10,332 nt of DNA from Tyzzerella sp963558545. GTDB taxonomy: Bacteria > Bacillota > Clostridia > Lachnospirales > CAG-274. The position numbers and the translations under genes are program-made. Positions 1 through 6,842 of the stretch are shown here, piece by piece; positions within the stretch are counted from its first letter, which is position 1, and every line of letters begins with the position of its first letter. The notes under the pieces were generated by a model. It ran no database searches, was not told where the DNA came from, and saw only the letters and a program-made list of their open reading frames with translations. The stretch covers positions 1 through 10,332 of the forward strand of contig NZ_CAUWHO010000061.1 in the NCBI RefSeq assembly GCF_963558545.1, given 5' to 3'.

Positions 1-12
1 TAGTTTTTTCAT
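1..12 (-). CDS. Possible start of a further gene, cut by the window edge
   Basis: An ATG at 12-10 begins MKKL and runs off the edge. A weak GGGA site lies about 10 nt upstream, and the ATG is 17 nt after the stop of the GH19-like gene. A Met-Lys-Lys-Leu start is common for lipoproteins and secreted proteins, and an immunity protein would fit this place. Only four codons are seen, so this is a guess based on position. Confidence 0.3.
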
Positions 13-29
13 ACACTTATTTTTCCCAT

Positions 30-1199
30 TTATTTTAATATATTTTTTATTTTGTTAAATTCATTATATCTTCTATTTATTTCTTCCTGACTTGCACCCT
101 TTCCATTTATAATATAAGTTAGTTCTTTAACTCTTTCTTTTTCTGTTTTTTTATTATTTAACTTTTTACTTATATCATTTTTCTTCCAAAAAAAACCTGC
201 AACTAACCAAGGATATGTAAAAGCCACATACTCACATCCTTCTATATAAATATTATTGTCCTTTATATAATTTTTAAAATCTTCATAATTATACCAATGT
301 GTTAATTGTATTGTTCCAGCACCTCTATATTTATACTTATATTTAGTATTATTATTAAAATACTCTTTAATACTATTTCTTGTAGACTTAGTTTTATTAT
401 TTCCACCTGCTTCAACTAAACCATTAAAATTATTTGTTTCAGCATTTATTTGAGATAAAAATAGATATAATTTTTCATTATTATCTATATTAGCTAGTTT
501 AATAACCTTATTTAAATTATCTATATCTTGTTGAAATAAATTTCTATATACTCTAGATATTTCAGGGTCTGGATTAAATTTAAATTTTAAATCTTCTTGT
601 ACAATATAATTAGCTTTAGGCTCTCCTGGTTTTTCAATTATACTTACATTAAGTTCTGAATATGATGGTGCAGATATATTTTTATTTATTTTATCTATAT
701 ATCCACAATGCATCTTAATCCAACCTATTTTCTTTAAATCCTCTAATGTAACTTTTATATTTCCAAAACTTTGTACATTTTTATTTAAAAACTCTGATTC
801 TTTATATAGAATGCCCATATATATACTGCAACTTGCATAATAATTATTATTCATAATAGGTCCTAAATAATAGTTTATTTCTATTTTATATAAACTATTA
901 TTTTCAATATTTTCTAAAAATATTTTTAAATCATTAAAATATAAACTATCTATTACTATATTTGAGTTAAATACTTTACACTTTACCATATTTAAAGATA
1001 TATTATTTCCTAATTTTGAAATATTATATTTATTTTTATCAGAATCTTCTTTTATATTTATTTCTAAATATTTCAAAAGTTTTTTTGGATTATTAACAAC
1101 TATGTTATTATCATATAAGCAACCTTCAAACTCTTCTTTTTCATTATTTTTAAAAACTTCTATTAAAACTCTTTTTTTAGTAAATATATGTGTATGCAA
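30..1199 (-). CDS. GH19-like (chitinase/lysozyme fold) hydrolase with unknown N-terminal domain; likely delivered cargo
   Basis: A GTG at 1208 would give 392 residues, but a strong GAGGTGAT site fits a TTG at 1199 better (389 residues), because it overlaps the GTG. Numbering uses the longer form. Residues 1-190 are an unrecognised, beta-rich domain; a linker with IEKPGEPKANY (191-201) leads to a helical section. The C-terminal domain at about 222-392 is GH19-like: FLSQINAETNNFNGLVEAGG (250-269) with candidate catalytic Glu257 and Glu266, YRGAGTIQLTHWYNY (294-308), and YPWLVAGFFWK, YIINGKGASQEEINRRY near the end. GH19 enzymes cleave beta-1,4 bonds in chitin, and bacterial members often cut peptidoglycan. 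There is no signal peptide, so export by the VgrG-type spike would make sense. It starts within about 15 nt of the 198-residue gene. Self-protection would need an immunity gene, perhaps just past the window edge. Confidence 0.8.
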   Translation of the reverse strand: MHTHIFTKKRVLIEVFKNNEKEEFEGCLYDNNIVVNNPKKLLKYLEINIKEDSDKNKYNISKLGNNISLNMVKCKVFNSNIVIDSLYFNDLKIFLENIENNSLYKIEINYYLGPIMNNNYYASCSIYMGILYKESEFLNKNVQSFGNIKVTLEDLKKIGWIKMHCGYIDKINKNISAPSYSELNVSIIEKPGEPKANYIVQEDLKFKFNPDPEISRVYRNLFQQDIDNLNKVIKLANIDNNEKLYLFLSQINAETNNFNGLVEAGGNNKTKSTRNSIKEYFNNNTKYKYKYRGAGTIQLTHWYNYEDFKNYIKDNNIYIEGCEYVAFTYPWLVAGFFWKKNDISKKLNNKKTEKERVKELTYIINGKGASQEEINRRYNEFNKIKNILK

Positions 1200-1213
1200 T
1201 TTTATCACCTCTA

Positions 1214-1810
1214 TTAAACAGTCTTGTTAAAAAAATATCCTTTTTCTAAATATTTTTTTATTTCATCTTCAGATAAATTAACACCTGAATAGTCTAATTT
1301 ATCATTTGTATAAAATTCATAAGCATCTTCTTCTAAAATCTCATCATTTTTAATTTTAGATAAAATATAACTTTGATAAGCTTGTGTATATTTATCATCT
1401 AAAATTTTATCTTTTTCTTCATTTATACCTATAAAACTTAACTTATCCTCTCTTTGCCTTAAGGTTAATATTAGTTGTTTATCTTTTTCTTTTTGTTCAA
1501 ACTTTTTTATTCCTAAATAATAAAAACTTACAAATCTATACTGTACTTCATTTATTATTTCTATAATTTTTATATTTCTATAAAAATTATAAACATCTTT
1601 TGATTTACATAACCCCCAATTTTTAAGTTCTTCTTGTACACTTTCTATGTTTTCATCTAACTTTAATATTATTTCTACAATATTTTTTGTTTTAAAATCT
1701 GTCATTGTTTGAATCTTATTTATACTATATTTTATATTTTCAATATTTTTTTCAGATATATTAAGTTTAGATTCATTCCCATTCCAATATATTTCAATTG
1801 TATTGTACAT
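1214..1810 (-). CDS. Cluster-associated protein of unknown function (paralogue of the decayed gene at 6843-7345)
   Basis: I do not recognise a named domain in this 198-residue protein. It begins with a beta-like segment (MYNTIEIYWNGNESKLNI). The central NFYRNIKIIEII, FYYLGIKKFEQKE and LILTLRQREDKLSFIGI segments lead into LDDKYTQAYQSYILSKI, and an acidic, Tyr/Asp-rich tail follows. The central blocks match, in order, the restored product of the decayed gene directly after the VgrG-like gene, so two copies of this family flank the signalling genes. No signal peptide or membrane helix is visible. AAAGGAAAG upstream supports the ATG. It lies 56 nt after the TPR gene and ends just before the GH19-like gene, which suggests the pair act together. 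A loading adaptor or chaperone for the neighbouring hydrolase, or a minor structural part, is possible; this is inference from position only. Confidence 0.75.
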   Translation of the reverse strand: MYNTIEIYWNGNESKLNISEKNIENIKYSINKIQTMTDFKTKNIVEIILKLDENIESVQEELKNWGLCKSKDVYNFYRNIKIIEIINEVQYRFVSFYYLGIKKFEQKEKDKQLILTLRQREDKLSFIGINEEKDKILDDKYTQAYQSYILSKIKNDEILEEDAYEFYTNDKLDYSGVNLSEDEIKKYLEKGYFFNKTV

Positions 1811-1866
1811 AAAACTTTCCTTTCTTTAATTTACATTTTCAATTTTTTACCCTTTAATAAATTTTT

Positions 1867-3729
1867 TTATTCCTCCATTTGTTTACTTGTTGTTTCAGAT
1901 GATTCAAAATTAGATTCTGTTGTTTCTTCACTTGAACTTTCTTCTTGTTTTTTTAACTCTTCTTCTAACTTTTTATTTTCTTCTTCTATTTCTAAATCTA
2001 ACAACTCTATTAATGAATCTATTTCCTTTACTTTATCATCTTTTTTTAGTTCTGTATATATTTTTTTAGCAAACAAATATTGTTTTTTTGCATCTATTAG
2101 ATTTTTATCTGCTTTTAAATCTATTGCCAACCTTTCGTGTTCTTCGGCTATTTCTATTTTTTTGTTATTTTCTGCTATTTTTTCATCTATTGATATTAAC
2201 TTATTGTTTAATACTTCTACTTGGGTTAAATCTTCCATTTCATTATACTTTTCTATTGCATTTGTATAGTAAAGCCTTGCACCTTCATAATCTCCATTTC
2301 TAAAACTTTCATCTCCTTGTTTTACTATTTCTAACGCTGTTATTTCCTTTTCTGCCTTATCTTTTTGTTCTTTATCTGTTTCTTCTTTTGCTTTCCCCCA
2401 GTCATCGTATAGTTTTTCAAGAGATTGTATTGCCTTTTCTTTTCCTTTATCAAAGTATATATTACTTGCTATATTTTTAGCTTCTAAATATTTCTTCTCT
2501 GCACCTTCATAATCTCCTGTTTCTTTTAGTTTATCTCCTAAATTTATGTAATCATATACATTTAAATAATCTTTTGTTTCTTCTAATTTTTTATCTACAT
2601 ATTCTTCATTTACATTATCTGCATATCTAGCTCTATCTTTGGCGTTCATATAGTTTTCTTGTGCTTCTTTGTAATTTTCTGCTTTTAAAGCTTCATCTGC
2701 AAGTATTGTTGTTTCTATTAACTTTAAGTAATTGTTTAAATCTTTTACTTTTTCTTTATTATTTAACTTATTTGCTACTTCTATCGCTTTATTACATTCC
2801 TCCTTTGCTCTTATGTAATTGTTATCTTGTATATATTCTATTGTGTTTTGATATGTTAAATTTAATGTTTCTATTCGTTTTATTCTTCTTTTATAAAACA
2901 TATAAAATATTAAACTTATTATTAGTAATATCACTATTATTGTTATACTTATTTTTATAATTCTTTTTATTTTTCTTTTTCGTTCTGGGTCTTTAAATAC
3001 TTTATCGGCAAATATTACTACAAATGTATAATTTTCTAATTGGTTTGGTTGCTTTGACAATATTAAATCTTCTATATTGTTAAGTACTTCTTCTGCATCA
3101 TTTGTAGCTTCTTCAAACACTTCATTTATTTCGCTTTGGTCTAAATTTTCCCATATTCCCCTTGTATATAAAGCTATTATATCACTATCCATTAGCTTTA
3201 TTTTTTTAGATATAAATGGTTTAAAATCTTTTTCTTTACCTAAATATGAATATAAATTATTTCTCTCTTCGTGTTTGCTTATTAAATCTTTAGAAAGTCT
3301 ATCCTCTTTTACTATATCATTTGCTAATGACATATCTATACTTTCTTGTTTTACTAGTCCTCCTCGATATAGCCTAAATCTTGTATTTCCTAAATGTCCA
3401 TATCTTATTTTTTCATAATTACTTATAACTACTGTTATTGATGCTTTTAATCTAAATTTACTATCTGCCTTTAAAAACTCCTTATTTGCTTCTTTTAAAT
3501 AAGATTTTATTGCATTTTTACTTATTGATGGGTTTTCTTGAAATTTTAAAATAACACTTTGTATAGCAAGTTTAGCTCCATTTACATTAGCCATATTTCC
3601 TATTCCATCTGCTATTACATAACACGCATATTTATCTAATTCCACAAAAGCAAAATAATCACTATTTTTTAATTCACTTCCTGCTTCTGATATAAATTTT
3701 GTATTAAATTTGCTATTTTCTTTTCTCAT
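1867..3729 (-). CDS. PP2C-like pseudophosphatase with membrane helix and TPR-like tail
   Basis: An ATG at 3741 would give 624 residues, but the ATG at 3729 has GAGGG 5 nt upstream and is preferred (620 residues). Numbering here uses the longer form. Residues 15-247 are PP2C-like: VIADGIG (Asp45), ASITVVISNYEKIRYGHLGN and RFRLYRGG. The later metal sites are degenerate: YTRGIWE has Arg194 where SDG is expected, and LENYTF has Glu236 in place of the KDN aspartate. The first motif is only NSDYF. This predicts a phosphatase fold with weak or no catalysis, perhaps a phosphoprotein sensor. A membrane helix spans about 261-283. About five TPR-like units follow (301-325, 350-372, 401-425, 475-499, 541-563; for example GDYEGAEKKYLEAKNIA and GDYEGARLYYTNAIEKY), then a Glu/Ser/Thr-rich tail. 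If the PP2C part is cytoplasmic, the repeats face outside or the periplasm. It follows the active PP2C gene almost directly. Confidence 0.85.
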   Translation of the reverse strand: MRKENSKFNTKFISEAGSELKNSDYFAFVELDKYACYVIADGIGNMANVNGAKLAIQSVILKFQENPSISKNAIKSYLKEANKEFLKADSKFRLKASITVVISNYEKIRYGHLGNTRFRLYRGGLVKQESIDMSLANDIVKEDRLSKDLISKHEERNNLYSYLGKEKDFKPFISKKIKLMDSDIIALYTRGIWENLDQSEINEVFEEATNDAEEVLNNIEDLILSKQPNQLENYTFVVIFADKVFKDPERKRKIKRIIKISITIIVILLIISLIFYMFYKRRIKRIETLNLTYQNTIEYIQDNNYIRAKEECNKAIEVANKLNNKEKVKDLNNYLKLIETTILADEALKAENYKEAQENYMNAKDRARYADNVNEEYVDKKLEETKDYLNVYDYINLGDKLKETGDYEGAEKKYLEAKNIASNIYFDKGKEKAIQSLEKLYDDWGKAKEETDKEQKDKAEKEITALEIVKQGDESFRNGDYEGARLYYTNAIEKYNEMEDLTQVEVLNNKLISIDEKIAENNKKIEIAEEHERLAIDLKADKNLIDAKKQYLFAKKIYTELKKDDKVKEIDSLIELLDLEIEEENKKLEEELKKQEESSSEETTESNFESSETTSKQMEE

Positions 3730-3743
3730 ATAAACCCTCATCT

Positions 3744-4586
3744 TTAATTAATTTTTACTAAAAATATACTAGCATTATCCTTATTTTCCTTTTGACTTAT
3801 ATTTATTTTTTCTATTATATTAAATGCCATTTTTTGTGTATTTATATTTTTATTAAGTTCATTTTCTATTTCTTTCCAACTTAAAAATTCATATATTCCA
3901 TCACTTATTAATGCTACTATATCTCCATATTTTAAATTTATTGGTTCATCAAAAAACTCTATATTTTTAAATCCATCTTGTCCTACATAATTATAAAGTC
4001 TTTTTTCTTCTAATAAACTTATTGCACTTTCTCTTGTTAGCTTTCCACTTTTATATTTATCTTCGGCTAGCATATTTATTGTATGTCCTGTACTTACTGG
4101 TATTAAATCTCCATTTCTATATACTGCTATTTTTATATTTCCTACTAATGAATAAAAAAGCATATTATTTCTTATTAAAATAGCAGATACACAAGCTCCA
4201 CATCTATCATCATCTAAATTTTTAAGTATTTCTCTATTTGCAACTGTAAATGCTTTTTGAAAAAAATAGTTAGGATTATCAAAAGCATCAAATTGTTCAA
4301 ATAATTCTATAAAAGTATTTACTGCTATTTGACTTGATATTTTACCTCCAAATTTTTTGCCCATTCCATCTGCTAAAATTCCTAAAAATCCATTATTGCT
4401 TTCTATAAAGTTGTAATTATCTTCTTGTATTTCTCTATCTCCAATAGTCATACTTGCTCCAAATTCATATTTTTCTTTTGTTTTTCTATTTATATACATT
4501 TTTAGTCTTATTAACATTAACAATAATACTACTAATTGTAATAAAATTATTATTATAATAGGTTGATTTTCATTTATACTTTCCAT
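3744..4586 (-). CDS. Membrane-anchored PP2C-type serine/threonine phosphatase
   Basis: This 280-residue protein has one N-terminal membrane helix (about 8-29, PIIIIILLQLVVLLLMLI) followed by a complete PP2C (PPM) domain facing the cytoplasm. The metal-binding acidic positions are kept: GDREIQEDNY (Asp56), ILADGMG (Asp73), LISDGIYEFLS (Asp229) and KENKDNASIF (Asp270). Other family features are GACVSAILI, LVGNIKIAVYRNG and the NYVGQ turn. It is therefore expected to be an active Mn/Mg-dependent phosphatase. A GGGAGAG ribosome site precedes the ATG, 9 nt after the FHA gene, and the next gene starts within 2-14 nt, so all three are probably co-transcribed. By analogy with PppA of type VI systems it may remove phosphate from a threonine recognised by the FHA protein; this is inference. 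The frame is intact even though the upstream FHA gene carries a stop. Confidence 0.88.
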   Translation of the reverse strand: MESINENQPIIIIILLQLVVLLLMLIRLKMYINRKTKEKYEFGASMTIGDREIQEDNYNFIESNNGFLGILADGMGKKFGGKISSQIAVNTFIELFEQFDAFDNPNYFFQKAFTVANREILKNLDDDRCGACVSAILIRNNMLFYSLVGNIKIAVYRNGDLIPVSTGHTINMLAEDKYKSGKLTRESAISLLEEKRLYNYVGQDGFKNIEFFDEPINLKYGDIVALISDGIYEFLSWKEIENELNKNINTQKMAFNIIEKINISQKENKDNASIFLVKIN

Positions 4587-4595
4587 ACTCTCTCC

Positions 4596-4976
4596 CTATT
4601 TATTTTCATTTTCATTTTCATCTGTCCACATAAATTTATCGCCAAAAAATTCTACAAATAAAAATTTACTATTTCCTATTTCTATTATACTATCTTCTCC
4701 TAATCTTTCTGGTGAATATACTACATTTCCATTTAGATATACTAATCCATTTGAATCTCCAGGAAGTAATATTGTTTCTTTATTTTTAGGGTCAAACACT
4801 ATTATTACGTGGTTTCTTCTTTCTATTTTGTTATCCCCTAATATTTGTATATCCATATCATCTGCTCTTCCTATAAAATTTTTACCTTCTCTTATTTTAT
4901 AGTCTTTTCCTCGTCTTGCTCCTGATATACAAACTATCCAACCACAAACAGGGTTTTCTTCTTCTAAAAATAGCAT
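4596..4976 (-). CDS. FHA-domain protein (C-terminal piece of a zinc-ribbon/FHA gene)
   Basis: This 126-residue frame is an FHA phosphopeptide-binding domain of the low-GC type: NPVCGWIVCISGARRGKDY (8-26), NFIGRADDMDIQILGD (33-48), IERRNHVIIVFDPKN (51-65), LPGDSNGLVYLNGNVV (71-86) and DSIIEIGNSKFLFVEF (95-110). The key Gly36-Arg37, His56 and Asn82-Gly83 positions are present. The residue where FHA domains normally carry the phosphothreonine-contacting Ser is Glu52 (IERRNH against a usual ISRxNH), which should weaken binding. The C-terminus is a low-complexity ENENENK tail. The ATG has no convincing Shine-Dalgarno site. The same frame extends upstream, through one TAA, into a zinc ribbon, so this probably is not the natural start. 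It is followed 9 nt later by a PP2C gene. In type VI systems, FHA and PP2C proteins act together in threonine phosphorylation control; a matching kinase is not in this window. Confidence 0.8.
   Translation of the reverse strand: MLFLEEENPVCGWIVCISGARRGKDYKIREGKNFIGRADDMDIQILGDNKIERRNHVIIVFDPKNKETILLPGDSNGLVYLNGNVVYSPERLGEDSIIEIGNSKFLFVEFFGDKFMWTDENENENK
4602..4619. repeat. Short hexanucleotide repeat (ATTTTC)3 in the FHA tail
   Basis: Three exact copies of ATTTTC in tandem encode the ENENEN tail of the FHA protein on the minus strand. A whole-unit change would keep the frame, so it would only alter tail length. It is probably a simple replication-slippage product with no further role. Confidence 0.5.
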
Positions 4977-4988
4977 TTTTTCTATATC

Positions 4989-5114
4989 TTAATCTGTTTG
5001 CTTGGTTTCTTGTTTTTCTTTTGTATTTGTTTCTATATTACAGTATGAACATATTGTTCCATATCTTATTCCTAAAAATAAATGTCCATTTTGACAACGT
5101 ATTAAATTGCTCAT
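4989..5114 (-). CDS. Small zinc-ribbon protein, probably the cut-off N-terminus of the FHA protein
   Basis: This 41-residue frame begins MSNLIRCQNGHLFLG and continues RYGTICSYCNIETN. The four cysteines (CxNGH, then CxxC) make a zinc ribbon of the 'RCPNGH...CPYC' type that in low-GC bacteria commonly sits at the front of FHA-domain proteins. It ends at TAA 4991-4989. The codons after this stop are GAT-ATA-GAA-AAA and then the ATG of the FHA gene at 4976. All are in the same frame, so both pieces form one open frame interrupted by a single stop. This strongly suggests one ancestral zinc-ribbon/FHA gene with a nonsense mutation (for instance GAA to TAA). The ribosome site before this ATG is weak (AAAGG directly adjacent, or AGG further off). 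Confidence 0.65.
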   Translation of the reverse strand: MSNLIRCQNGHLFLGIRYGTICSYCNIETNTKEKQETKQTD

Positions 5115-5128
5115 ACCTTTTCGCCTAT

Positions 5129-5321
5129 TTAATCTACTTGTAGTTTAGTAAGTCCTAAATATATTGTATCTCCTTTTTCTAGTTTATATGGCTCTGCTGG
5201 TGATAGTTTATATTTTTAATTTTAAATTATCTATATATAAAAAAGCAATACTTAAAATAGATACTCCTATGCTATTTATTATTAAATATATTGCTTTTAT
5301 TCTTTTAATTGTTATATTCAA
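5129..5321 (-). pseudogene. Remnant: membrane segment joined to an FHA-like C-terminus
   Basis: An AGGAG site (5335-5331) sits 9 nt before a TTG start at 5321. The first frame encodes 37 residues with one hydrophobic helix (AIYLIINSIGVSILSIAFLY) and ends at TAA 5210-5208. A one-base change in the A5 run at 5213-5217 joins it to a second frame, KLSPAEPYKLEKGDTIYLG followed by LTKLQVD, which ends at TAA 5131-5129. The second part resembles the last strands of an FHA domain (the 'L..GD.I.lG.t.l.v' pattern). The N-terminal and middle FHA strands, with the Gly-Arg and Ser/His motifs, are missing. It therefore looks like an internal deletion product of a membrane-anchored FHA protein, with a frameshift on top. 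It lies 37 nt after the restored end of the J-domain gene. An alternative is a genuine 37-residue membrane peptide. Confidence 0.5.
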
Positions 5322-5420
5322 TATGTTTTTCTCCTATTTTTTCTTTACATTCATATTTTTATTCCCATAAAGCTTGTTCAAACACATTAAAACCATTAAA
5401 TTTATTAAATATATCTTCAT

Positions 5421-5693
5421 TTACACTACTTGTATTTGTTTTGCTTTTGTACTAGTTTTTTTATTATTAAAATTACTAAAATTTCCTTTTAACTCTCTAT
5501 CATCCTTTGCTCTACTAGTTTCATCACTTAAAACTTCATAAGCCTTGCTAACTTTTTTAAACATTTCTTCTGCTTGTACATTTCCTACATTTGCACCTGT
5601 ATGATATTTTTTAGCAAGTTTTCTATATACTTTTTTTAGTTCTTCATTTGTTACATTTTCATTTACTCCTAATATTTTATAATAATTTTCCAT
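5421..5693 (-). CDS. J-domain-like protein with HPD changed to HTG; frameshifted C-terminus
   Basis: Residues 1-66 form a clear DnaJ-type J domain: MENYYKILGVNENVTNEEL, KKVYRKLAKKY, then MFKKVSKAYEVLSDE. The HPD tripeptide that stimulates Hsp70 ATPase is HTG here (residues 31-33, CAT-ACA-GGT). Both changes are single-base steps from CCA and GAT. The usual zinc-finger and C-terminal domains are absent, so this is a small J protein. The frame stops after 90 residues. A frame change at about 5437-5450, in an A-rich run, restores a further tail with NTSSVNEDIFNKFNGFNVF and EQALWE, ending at TAA 5361-5359 and giving about 111 residues. The tail looks natural, so the 3' end is probably frameshifted. 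AAGGAG, 6 nt upstream, supports the ATG. It is the first gene after the terminator and leads the FHA/PP2C genes. Canonical Hsp70 activation is unlikely; it could be a scaffold or a decaying gene. Confidence 0.8.
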   Translation of the reverse strand: MENYYKILGVNENVTNEELKKVYRKLAKKYHTGANVGNVQAEEMFKKVSKAYEVLSDETSRAKDDRELKGNFSNFNNKKTSTKAKQIQVV

Positions 5694-5732
5694 AAAATTC
5701 TCCTTATAAAGTTTTAAATTGTAATTTTAATC

Positions 5733-5762
5733 AAAAAAGGGCATATGTAGATATGCCCTTTT
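5733..5762 (-). terminator. Rho-independent terminator after the decayed gene
   Basis: A perfect 12-bp inverted repeat (5735-5746 with 5751-5762) flanks a 4-nt loop. On the minus strand the hairpin is AAAAGGGCATAT-CTAC-ATATGCCCTTTT and runs into a T6 tract (A6 on the plus strand, 5733-5738). It lies 8 nt after the final stop of the decayed gene and about 40 nt before the J-domain gene. It therefore appears to end the spike operon and separate it from the signalling genes. The plus-strand tail is only TTTT, so plus-strand activity would be weaker. Confidence 0.85.
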
Positions 5763-5770
5763 CCAATTTT

Positions 5771-6824
5771 TTAGGTATTTAACTTAATTTTTGGTGGTAT
5801 TATACACCTGCTGGATATCCACCTTCTATTTTTATGTTTTACAAGAACACGCATCATATATATATTAACTTGCTTTATATTAACACAATAGATTGAAAAA
5901 CTATTAATTTCACCTATATTTAATCCAATTGGTGATACATTTTTATTTAAATTTAAACTTCCTATAAAATCAACACATTCTATTTCTACTCCAAATAAAT
6001 TTGATATAATTTGAACTATTGACGAACAATCATAACAATTTAATGATACAATTTCATTACTAATTTGAGATATGAAATCTTTTATATAAAATTCTGCATT
6101 ATAAACATCTGTAAAATTGCTTTTTGTAACATATTTAAAATTTTTATTATAATTTAAATACTCAATAATATTACTTAATAGATCAATTTCAGTTTTTCCT
6201 TCTACAACAAAATTTATAAATTTTTCTAATGCATCTTTAAAAGGTGTTATATAGCCTGATTGATTTTTATCTACCCAACTAGAAGTAGGTTTATCAAGAA
6301 ATATCTATGTTATTACATTAAATTCTTCTAATTTTAAGTTAATTTTATTTTCTTCAAAACCATATAATAATGTTATTTTTACTTCTTTTTTATCTACTTT
6401 TTCAAACTTATTATTTTTTATAGCTAATTCTGTTATTATTTCTTCTCCTTCCTTTTTTCCTATTATATTAACTTGCTTTATTTCACTTTCTCCAAATAGC
6501 TCACTACTATTTAATTTAATATATACATTTTTTTACCATCGCTTTTTAATATTAATTTTAATCTTACCTTTATTTCTTATCTATAGTTAAGTATTGTATA
6601 TACTACAATAGGTGATTCTGTTGTTCCTTTAAACCTATAACATTTGGAAATTCTTGTGTATTATCAATAGTATCGAATTCTCTTACATATATGTCTTTTG
6701 CTACATTTATTGAAGCTAAATCATTACTAATTATATCATAATTAAATGCTAAATTTTTAAGTTCTATCATATCATCTTTTTCTATTAGTATTATTATCGG
6801 TATTTGTATTTCTTCTTTTTTATC
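5771..6824 (-). pseudogene. Decayed large cargo-like gene (N-C-Y-D-C / Y-D-A-C family)
   Basis: No intact frame covers this stretch, but joining frames gives one coherent protein of roughly 350 residues. It starts without a clear start codon (IQIPIIILIEKDDMIELKN). It shifts frame near 6630 (to GTTESPIVVYTILNYR), meets TAA at 6579-6577, continues EIKVRLKLILKSDGKK, and shifts again in the A7 run at 6528-6534. After KLNSSELFGESEIKQVNI it meets TAG at 6307-6305. A 178-codon open stretch follows, with IFLDKPTSSWVDKNQ, the motif SLNCYDCSSIVQIISNLFG (about 6005-6046) and FGVEIECVDFIG. The tail is scrambled: IYDAC (5847-5861), KIEGGYPAGV and IPPKIKLNT lie in different frames. The LDKP linker, the Cys/Asp motif and the Y-D-A-C/GGYP tail resemble, from memory, a cargo-type family in low-GC VgrG/DUF4280 loci. 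A papain- or transglutaminase-like fold is possible but unproven. The 5' end seems to be lost. Confidence 0.65.
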
Positions 6825-6842
6825 TTAAATTAATTCAGCTTC

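Noticed and set aside
1811..1866. Terminator or small gene between the TPR and 198-residue genes
   Set aside because: The 56-nt gap holds only A/T runs and the ribosome site of the next gene; no stable hairpin is visible.
5706..5732. Promoter with TTGATT and TTTATA boxes ahead of the J-domain gene
   Set aside because: The spacing is plausible, but transcription would begin at or after the ribosome site, and such boxes occur by chance throughout this AT-rich DNA.
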